Of a stretch of 37,433 nucleotides of DNA, positions 31,693 to 37,433 are shown one piece after another; within the stretch, counting starts at the first letter, position 1; every line of letters begins with the position of its first letter. Origin of the DNA: Myxococcales bacterium (GTDB lineage Bacteria; Myxococcota_A; UBA9042; UBA3505); contig PBVT01000065.1 of assembly GCA_002728755.1 (NCBI GenBank), forward strand, positions 1 through 37,433, read 5' to 3'. The position numbers and the translations under genes were made by a program. Below the pieces are notes generated by a model that did not search any database, was not told where the DNA came from, and saw only the letters and a program-made list of their open reading frames with translations.

Positions 31693-32402
31693 TCCTCACG
31701 AAGACCTCCGTGCACGAGATGCAATCTACGATCGGCCTTCGTCGCAACCTCCAGGGAATGCGTTACCGTAACAATACTCAGAGATTCCTGCCCTCGGATC
31801 TCCGCCAACAAGTCCAATAAGGATGCCGCCGTTCGTTGATCCAGGGCCCCCGTAGGCTCATCTAGCAAAAGTAGGCTGGGACGGTTGGTCAACGCCCTCG
31901 CCACCGCCACGCGCTGGCATTGCCCCACCGATAACATCCCCGGCCGGTGATCGAGTCGATCCTCCAGGCCCACAGCAGTAAGTAGAGCTGTCGCACGTTC
32001 TCGGATCGCGGCACCAGCAACCGACTGAGCCAAAGCCAGATTTGGAATCATTACATTTTCCAATGCGGTCAGCTGGGGCAAAAGCTGATGATCTTGAAAC
32101 ACAAAGCCAATGGACGAACTGCGGAGTCTCGCTCGTTCGTCATCACGCAGAGAATCAACAGCAGTCCCTTCTATCTGCACCGAACCGGAACTGGGGACCA
32201 GCAACGTTCCCAAGATATGAAGCAGGGTGCTTTTACCAGAGCCCGATGGCCCCATAATCGCCACCCACTCGCCCGAGGATACCCGCAGATGGAGGTCTCG
32301 GAGTATCTCCTCCGACCCCGACCCGTCGGGGCGACGATACTCATGCGACAAGCCGGTCACTTCCACGGCCAACGCAACGTTCGTCTCCTGTGCAGTGGAC
32401 AT
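31689..32402 (-). CDS. ABC transporter ATPase, LolD/MacB-like
   Basis: 237 aa. Walker A GPSGSGKST (51-59), Q-loop FQDHQLLP (102-109), signature LSVGQCQRVAVARAL (157-171), Walker B LLLLDEP with Glu182, D-loop GALD and H-loop His215 in VTVTHS. The signature is unusual: LSVGQ in place of LSGGQ, with Cys following. Length and the TALENVMIP block place it in the LolD/MacB/FtsE group that pairs with FtsX-type permeases, which agrees with the following gene. AAGGGAG lies 4 nt before ATG 32402, in the 16-bp gap after the glycosyltransferase. It powers the 1066-aa permease from the cytoplasmic face. Confidence 0.93.
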   Translation of the reverse strand: MSTAQETNVALAVEVTGLSHEYRRPDGSGSEEILRDLHLRVSSGEWVAIMGPSGSGKSTLLHILGTLLVPSSGSVQIEGTAVDSLRDDERARLRSSSIGFVFQDHQLLPQLTALENVMIPNLALAQSVAGAAIRERATALLTAVGLEDRLDHRPGMLSVGQCQRVAVARALTNRPSLLLLDEPTGALDQRTAASLLDLLAEIRGQESLSIVTVTHSLEVATKADRRLHLVHGGLREE

Positions 32403-32418
32403 TGTACTCCCTTCCCGT

Positions 32419-33771
32419 CTACCGATTGGCTTCTAACAACCCACGTTCCTGAACCACAAGCTGCGGACTTCTTTCTATCTTCCCAGCAAGAATCTCAGCA
32501 ACAGCACCCGCCATTTGATCCGACCCGAATTCCGATTGCACAGCCTGGCGTCCTGTGGTCCCCAGGGATTGTCGCAGGTCCGGCTCGGAAAGAATACGCT
32601 GTAATTCACGGGCCAGGGCCTGTGGGTCATTGGGAGGAACAAGAACACCACCACCCGTACGCTCGAAAATCTCGGGGAATGCCGCGTGGTCGGGCCCTAC
32701 TACAGGAACACCATTCGCCAGTGCTTCCAACACATACAATCCAAAGGATTCCGTCGCATCTGCGGGTACAGTCAGCACATCAATCGACTGGAGGAAGCGG
32801 TGTTTTTCGCTCTCCGGCAGGTTCGGTAGAAAATCGACCGCTTCTCCAAGACCCGCTTCTTCTATTCGGCGTTTCTGCTCTTCGAAGTACAGCTCATCCA
32901 CTTTGGTAACAACTCCGGCAACGCGTAACCGCGGCTGGTTCGTGTCCTCGGTCATCTGACTTCGCAGATGAATGAAGGCCTCTATCAAGATGTGCAGGCC
33001 CTTCTCTGGCATCATGCGCGCCAGATAGCCCACGGTACTACCCGATGATATCTCCTCGGCCGGTGGAGCAACCCCTTGAAGCGAATCCAGCGCTATGCCA
33101 TTCGCGGCCACGAAGATCCCCTCCGGGTCGAGGTGTAATCGCTCCGCCATGCGCCTGCCATATTCGGAACTGACCGCGATAAAACCATCGATGTCGGCCG
33201 TTCGCTCTCGAAGAGTTTCCCAGGCTCGGGCCTGTTCTTCGGCCTCCAGACCACGTAAAAAGGTCTCTTCTCCCTGCAAGGTGCAGAACACCGGAACGTC
33301 GAGGGCGTCGCGCAACCCTCCGGCGAGACCGCATAATAATGCGTTGGAGAGACAGATCACGTCTGGTCGGGGCTGGCGTTTCAGCCAGCGGCACATACGG
33401 TCGAGCTCTTTCTTTTGATGTCCGGTCCGATCCTTCATCATCGAGAGGGTCAACCCGGCCATATCCTGGGGAGTGCTTGCACCCGCCCGTCCAGCGATAA
33501 GCTTTAGAAGAGGGCGTGCGTTGAGCCAACCATCCATCCATTGGGGGATGCCTCGAAAGAATCTCCATTTATGCTGTAGATAGACGTTTATCCCCCCAAA
33601 GAAGATCGGGTTCTTATCCGCCGGGCTGGCTTCGGGGTACCAGGGTAGATAGAGGTTCAAGACCGTTACATCATGGCCCAGAGCCTCCAGGCCTTTCACC
33701 AACTGGCGATCACGGACGCATGTGCCACAGATAAAGCTTCCAGCGCCACCGCTCAGATACAATATCTTCAT
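32419..33771 (-). CDS. Family 4 glycosyltransferase
   Basis: 450 aa with GT-B layout. The N-terminal acceptor half starts MKILYLSGGAGSFICGTC-VRD, with the Gly-rich loop and two Cys, then a long insert (HKWRFFRGIPQWMDGWLNARPLL). PDVICLSNALLCGLAGGLRD and FCTLQGEETFL follow. The C-terminal nucleotide-sugar half has VGYLARMMPEKGLHILIEAF and the GT4 E-x7-E region (ATESFGLYVLEALANGVPVVG), then FPEIF. It transfers a sugar from a nucleotide donor with retention (family knowledge); donor and acceptor are unknown. The start ATG 33771 overlaps the stop of the flavoprotein gene by 4 bp, so the two are coupled. Context suggests it glycosylates the product of the flavoprotein and radical SAM steps before ABC transport. 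Confidence 0.92.
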   Translation of the reverse strand: MKILYLSGGAGSFICGTCVRDRQLVKGLEALGHDVTVLNLYLPWYPEASPADKNPIFFGGINVYLQHKWRFFRGIPQWMDGWLNARPLLKLIAGRAGASTPQDMAGLTLSMMKDRTGHQKKELDRMCRWLKRQPRPDVICLSNALLCGLAGGLRDALDVPVFCTLQGEETFLRGLEAEEQARAWETLRERTADIDGFIAVSSEYGRRMAERLHLDPEGIFVAANGIALDSLQGVAPPAEEISSGSTVGYLARMMPEKGLHILIEAFIHLRSQMTEDTNQPRLRVAGVVTKVDELYFEEQKRRIEEAGLGEAVDFLPNLPESEKHRFLQSIDVLTVPADATESFGLYVLEALANGVPVVGPDHAAFPEIFERTGGGVLVPPNDPQALARELQRILSEPDLRQSLGTTGRQAVQSEFGSDQMAGAVAEILAGKIERSPQLVVQERGLLEANR

Positions 33772-35021
33772 TGGGGTCCCGTAAATGGATCGCCATAGCC
33801 GACCGAATCCGGAGGCGTCGTAAACGTATCGAGAGCAGCGTAGAGTGGCTCAAAGTCGCGGGATACATTTCCGATCAAGCAGTCCGTGATCGCCCCGGTT
33901 AATTCCGGGTAGGTCCGAGCAAACCGAGCGAAACTGAATTCCGGGTCGTAAAACGCAAAGATAAGCCGACGTAATGGTCGAAGAGTCTCTTTAAACCAAT
34001 CCGCATAGTCCTGGAACTGGGAGGCGTCGGTGCTCCCATTTTGCAGAGCAGCATGGGCCGCCAACCCCGCCTGCTCACCGCTATGAAGCGCTAGAAAGAC
34101 ACCGGTAGAAAAGACCGGGTCCATAAAGGTAAACGCATCGCCGCATAGGATCAGTCCATCCGAAGCACAATGTTTCGCCCGGTAGGAGTAGTCCCGAGTC
34201 GTTCGAATGCTGGTAATCTGCCGCGCTGGTTTCAACCGATCGGCAATCCATGGGTTGCATAGGGTCTGAGCATCAAAGACAGCCTGTGGATCGTTCCCTT
34301 TGACTCCCAGAACGTCCGCCTTTGCTACGACCCCTACGCTCGCACGGTTTTCATGTAGGGGGATGAACCAGAACCAACCATCCTTCGGAAGGCGCGCAAT
34401 GGTTGTCGCTCCTTCATCGCGCCCGGGATCACGGACAGCGCCTTCAAAGTAGGCCCATATGGCCACCCGGTTGAGATTTTTTTCTCCCTGGCGCCAACCA
34501 TTCTTGCGCATGAAGAAGCCTTCTCGTCCCGACGCGTCGATGGTTATCGGAGCACGGAATTCCAACCTCTCCTCTTGTTCTGCCCACACACCAACGGTGG
34601 TCGTCCCCTCCTTAATCGCGTCGACCACCGTCGTGCCTTCGAACACATCCACCCCCTGTTCACGTGCTTTGGCGAGAAGGATCTGATCAAATTCATCGCG
34701 CATCACCTGCCAGGTAGTGGCCGCATCATGGTCCAGATGATCCGAGAAATAGAAGGGCTTCGCCACCACGCCTTCCGGCGAGATGAACTGCACACTCAAC
34801 TTCTTCGTGAAGCTTGAGTTTCGGAGTACATCCAACACATCCAATCGTTCCAGGACGTGGTAACAGAAGGGGAGCAGGGATTCGCCGATTCGGTAGCGTG
34901 GCCCCTTTTGTTTCTCAAGCAAGGCCACACGATGCCCCTGCTGGGCCAATACGGTGGCCGCCGTACAACCAGCCGGTCCGGCCCCGATCACAATAGCGTC
35001 GTATGCGTGTGTACTACTCAT
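33768..35021 (-). CDS. Flavin-dependent halogenase-like FAD oxidoreductase
   Basis: 417 aa. The FAD dinucleotide motif GAGPAG lies at 13-18, then LLEKQKGPRYRIGESLLP (35-51), the hallmark of the halogenase/geranylgeranyl-reductase branch. WFWFIP at 216-221 fits the W-x-W-x-I-P motif of flavin-dependent halogenases. LCGDAFTFMDPVFSTGVFLAL is the second FAD site. A lysine pair at 73-74 (FTKKLSVQF) is a candidate for the catalytic lysine, but I cannot align it with certainty. It could be a halogenase of a lipid or carrier-bound aromatic, or an isoprenoid/fatty-acid type reductase or hydroxylase lacking halogenation. No flavin reductase is adjacent. It starts 5 bp after the radical SAM stop and overlaps the glycosyltransferase. 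Confidence 0.88.
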   Translation of the reverse strand: MSSTHAYDAIVIGAGPAGCTAATVLAQQGHRVALLEKQKGPRYRIGESLLPFCYHVLERLDVLDVLRNSSFTKKLSVQFISPEGVVAKPFYFSDHLDHDAATTWQVMRDEFDQILLAKAREQGVDVFEGTTVVDAIKEGTTTVGVWAEQEERLEFRAPITIDASGREGFFMRKNGWRQGEKNLNRVAIWAYFEGAVRDPGRDEGATTIARLPKDGWFWFIPLHENRASVGVVAKADVLGVKGNDPQAVFDAQTLCNPWIADRLKPARQITSIRTTRDYSYRAKHCASDGLILCGDAFTFMDPVFSTGVFLALHSGEQAGLAAHAALQNGSTDASQFQDYADWFKETLRPLRRLIFAFYDPEFSFARFARTYPELTGAITDCLIGNVSRDFEPLYAALDTFTTPPDSVGYGDPFTGPQ

Positions 35022-35026
35022 CGATT

Positions 35027-36352
35027 CTATTGCTCACCTTGTATATGCTCCGGGCGAAAAAACCAGGGGAGAACCCGATCGACCTGGAGAAGTGCCGTTC
35101 GGCTCAACTGAATGGTCGTATCGTCCATCTGGGCCCAGCCATGATGACAAAGTCGTTGAAGCGGTTCTTCGAATCGTTCTCCGATATCCACGCCGTGATT
35201 GCGTCGAAACGCTGCGCGGTCCAGACGTCCCCGTTTCAGTTGTAGAATAACCTCTCGAATCAGCGCTTCATCGGCGGTCATCTCATAGCTTCGCATGATG
35301 GGAAGAACCCCTGCGCGGACTCGGGTCGTGTAGCCATCGATATGCTTATCATTCTGGTAATGGGTATCACCGATCTTGGAAAAGGCCGAAACTCCTACCC
35401 CCATCAGGTCGGCCCCTTCCCATAAGGCATCGCGATACACAAATGTAGCCGCTCCTCGGGCCGCCGTATATCCACTGGCAAGATAGTAACCAGCAGACTC
35501 CATTCGTTCGAACGCACGATCCGTCCAACGACGTTTTGTGGGCCAATCCGGAAATTCGCCCAGATCGCGCCCGGACTCGCGCGACTCACGGTGGAACGTA
35601 GTGTTATAGGGTAATTCCAACTGATAGATCGTTACGCTCTCTGGTTGCAGCTCAAGCGTACGACGGACTGCATCGTCCCAGCTCGAGTCCGTATCTCCGG
35701 CCAAACCAGCGATCAGGTCAATATTGATCTGCTGAAAGCCAACCGCACGAGCCATCTGGTACGCTTCATAGATGTCATCCTCGTTATGAGCCCGACCATT
35801 TCCATCGAGTATTGTGGAATCGAAATGTTCCACGCCCAGGCTCAATCGGCCAACGCCAGCCGCCAGAAGGGACTCGAGCTTGCCACGGCTCAGGGTTCCC
35901 GGCTCGCATTCGAAGGTGAACTCCTTCAACGACGTCAGGTCGAGTACCGATTGTAACGCCCCCATAAAGCCCTCAAACTGCCGCGCAGAGAGATAGGAGG
36001 GTGTACCCCCACCAAAGTAGAGAAAATCAGGTACACGATTCGCCAGTGCAGGCTGTTGGATCAATAACGCGATCTCATCGGCTACGGCTCCAAGGTAGTC
36101 CTCCACCATCTGCGCATTATACCCGGTGTAAACCCGGAAATAGCAGAAGTGGCAGCGCTTACGGCAAAATGGGATGTGAACATAGATCCCAAGAGGACGT
36201 GTCCTGGACTCCGTGCTCCCCAGGGACGCCGGTCTCGTGGCGGCCGCGTCCGTCCAGTACGAGAATGGAGGATAATTGGATACGAAATAGCCCTCGCCAT
36301 ATCGGTCCGCAGCCAATGCATCTCCTAAGTTCTGGTCCGTTTCCAATGACAC
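35027..36352 (-). CDS. HemN/HemW-like radical SAM enzyme
   Basis: About 441 aa. GTG 36350-36352 is chosen: AGGA lies 5 nt upstream and it follows the PQQ gene stop (36360-36362) directly. In-frame TTG/ATG codons up to 36415 would overlap that gene and add a basic stretch. The cluster motif CRKRCHFC gives Cys63, Cys67 and Cys70 (CxxxCxxC), preceded by IYVHIPFC. GGGTPSYLS and FECEPGTL are SAM-domain motifs, and the C-terminal part is HemN_C-like (MTADEALIREVILQLKRGRLDRAAF). The heme-binding HNxxYW of HemW is replaced by YRDALWEGADLMGVGVSAFS, so a heme chaperone is unlikely. The same superfamily contains class C radical SAM methylases and anaerobic heme-cleaving enzymes. Substrate unknown. Confidence 0.88.
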   Translation of the reverse strand: MSLETDQNLGDALAADRYGEGYFVSNYPPFSYWTDAAATRPASLGSTESRTRPLGIYVHIPFCRKRCHFCYFRVYTGYNAQMVEDYLGAVADEIALLIQQPALANRVPDFLYFGGGTPSYLSARQFEGFMGALQSVLDLTSLKEFTFECEPGTLSRGKLESLLAAGVGRLSLGVEHFDSTILDGNGRAHNEDDIYEAYQMARAVGFQQINIDLIAGLAGDTDSSWDDAVRRTLELQPESVTIYQLELPYNTTFHRESRESGRDLGEFPDWPTKRRWTDRAFERMESAGYYLASGYTAARGAATFVYRDALWEGADLMGVGVSAFSKIGDTHYQNDKHIDGYTTRVRAGVLPIMRSYEMTADEALIREVILQLKRGRLDRAAFRRNHGVDIGERFEEPLQRLCHHGWAQMDDTTIQLSRTALLQVDRVLPWFFRPEHIQGEQ

Positions 36353-36359
36353 GATGGTC

Positions 36360-37433
36360 CTATTTCTCCGTCTTCTTTGTTCCGAAAGCATATACGGAAC
36401 CATCGGAAGAACCAATCACGACGACTCCACCCACCACAGCTGGCGTAGATGAGATCGACCCACCGATGTCGTAACTCCATAGCTTTTCGCCATCCGCTGC
36501 GCGCAGAAGATAGAGCCTCCCATCGGTGGAACCAAAGACGATCTTATCGTCCACCAACACGGGCGCACCGTCCACAGCACCACGTGTTCGAAATGTCCAT
36601 AATGGCGCACCATCATCTCTCGATACCGCATGCAGGTGCCGATCTCGGCTACCAAAATAGACCGCATCACGACCCAGGGCCGGTGGCGATAGATAGGGGA
36701 AGTTCTGATCTCGATACTCCCAGACCACCTTCGCGTCCGACAGACGCATACGAACAAATCGATTGCCATAGACTCCCAGGTAGGCCTGGTCGCCTTCAAT
36801 GGCGGGGGATACCCCGACCTGCGACTTCAGGTTCCGTTTTCGGACCTCGGAGCCATCCTTTACCGACACAAGGTGCAAGTAACCATCACAGCCACCGAAC
36901 ACGACCAGCTCTGCCGTGACGCTTGCGCTGGCATGCACATAATTCTCGGTGGAATGCGACCATCGAAGCTTTCCGGTAGTCGGCTCTAACGCATAGAGCT
37001 TTCCATCATAGCTCCCAACCACGAGTAGAGGACCCGCTACTGTCTTCGAGTGATAGGTCGCCGAAGCCAAAACCTTATCCTCGGTCTGGAATGTCCACAG
37101 AACGCTGCCTGTCTCTCGGTTATAGGCACGCACAACACCATCGCTAGCCCCCACGACCACAGAACCCGGAATAAGGATGGGTGACGCGTCGATCCCATCA
37201 TCGACGGAGACAGACCAGATCTTCGCTCCCGTCTTATGATCGAGGGCATATAGAGTGCCACCTCTCGACGCCACGTATACGCGACCATCTCCGATTACAG
37301 CCGAAGAGACGACCTCGTCATCCGCTTTGAACTGCCACAAAATCTCGAGATTGGATGCCAATGCACCCTGCGCCCGTCCCGCTTGAAGAGGACCACCACG
37401 GGCGTGGTGCCAGTCCGAAGTCTGTGAAAATGC
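36360..37433 (-). CDS. PQQ-type beta-propeller repeat protein (5' partial)
   Basis: The frame stays open to the right edge, so the true start lies outside: upstream of the TTG at 37359-37361 it reads AFSQTSDWHHARGGPLQAG, which resembles the W-x3-RG start of exported PQQ-propeller proteins. What is visible (about 357 residues) is a run of about eight blades: GDGRVYVASRGGTLYALDHKTG, VGASDGVVRAYNRETGSVLW, VVGSYDGKLYALEPTTGKLRW, FGSRDRHLHAVSRDDGAPLW and IGSSDGSVYAFG. These resemble BamB/PQQ-enzyme-like repeats, without evidence of PQQ-binding residues. It may be a scaffold or sensor. It is the first visible gene of the minus-strand operon; the radical SAM gene follows after 7 bp. Confidence 0.88.
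   Translation of the reverse strand, partial: AFSQTSDWHHARGGPLQAGRAQGALASNLEILWQFKADDEVVSSAVIGDGRVYVASRGGTLYALDHKTGAKIWSVSVDDGIDASPILIPGSVVVGASDGVVRAYNRETGSVLWTFQTEDKVLASATYHSKTVAGPLLVVGSYDGKLYALEPTTGKLRWSHSTENYVHASASVTAELVVFGGCDGYLHLVSVKDGSEVRKRNLKSQVGVSPAIEGDQAYLGVYGNRFVRMRLSDAKVVWEYRDQNFPYLSPPALGRDAVYFGSRDRHLHAVSRDDGAPLWTFRTRGAVDGAPVLVDDKIVFGSTDGRLYLLRAADGEKLWSYDIGGSISSTPAVVGGVVVIGSSDGSVYAFGTKKTEK

Noticed and set aside
35027-36352. Naming the radical SAM gene hemW or hemN
   Set aside because: The HNxxYW heme motif is absent and the operon has no heme biosynthesis genes.
1-37433. Mobile elements, integrases, tRNA or rRNA genes
   Set aside because: No transposase or integrase motifs, no terminal inverted repeats around genes, and no tRNA cloverleaf or conserved rRNA stretch was seen by eye on either strand; small RNAs cannot be excluded.

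Overview
The window looks like chromosomal DNA of a Gram-negative, predatory or surface-active deltaproteobacterium in the Myxococcota/Bradymonadota sphere. This is inferred from gene content; there is no rRNA or other phylogenetic marker. Supporting signs are the many lipoproteins with low-complexity D/S/T/E linkers, the Cys-rich DUF4215-type and MopE-type repeats, a TIGR03790-family protein, a DUF1587/1592/1588 plus DUF1552 pair, and RCC1-, FG-GAP- and propeller-type surface proteins. I see no tRNA, rRNA, CRISPR array, insertion sequence or phage gene. Coding density is very high, and no gap without a gene reaches 300 bp.

Layout. (1) 1-3886: the 3' end of a secreted Cys/His-rich protein, a strong bidirectional terminator, a TIGR03790 lipoprotein on the minus strand, then a small orphan protein, a small lipoprotein and a secreted fibre-like protein on the plus strand. 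(2) 3883-6975, minus: an operon of a ZIP/ArsP-type fusion permease, a MenH-like alpha/beta hydrolase and a small two-helix membrane protein. (3) 7109-8837, plus: a histidine kinase and an OmpR-type regulator, divergent from the metal transporter. (4) 8929-12749: a heme-c-motif lipoprotein (DUF1587/1595/1592/1588/1585) overlapping a Tat-exported DUF1552 protein, followed by a Cys-rich lamin-tail lipoprotein. (5) 15444-17375, minus: an RCC1-repeat lipoprotein flanked by a 31-bp direct repeat. (6) 17573-25790, plus: a tight surface operon of a CRTAC1-like FG-GAP/ASPIC lipoprotein, a small MopE-motif lipoprotein, and two tandem paralogues with a repeat stalk and a predicted seven-bladed disulfide-pinned propeller. 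(7) 25787-27547, minus: a leucine-rich/receptor-L-like repeat lipoprotein. (8) 27644-28486, plus: a lipoprotein-anchored protein-isoaspartate methyltransferase. (9) 28492-37433, minus: a compact operon of at least six genes, in transcription order a PQQ-type propeller (5' end outside the window), a HemN/HemW-like radical SAM enzyme, a flavin halogenase-like oxidoreductase, a family 4 glycosyltransferase, an ABC ATPase and a large FtsX-type permease.

How it fits together. Regions 1 and 4-7 appear to be a surface-display island: nine proteins here have a convincing lipoprotein signal, three more have a plain Sec signal and one a Tat signal, and most carry repeat folds (propeller, RCC1, LRR, EGF-like, LTD) suited to binding. 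Regions 2 and 3 read as a metal-handling module with its own two-component system. Region 9 is the best candidate for an undescribed pathway: redox and radical tailoring, glycosylation and an ABC system in one translationally coupled unit. Its product cannot be read from the sequence.
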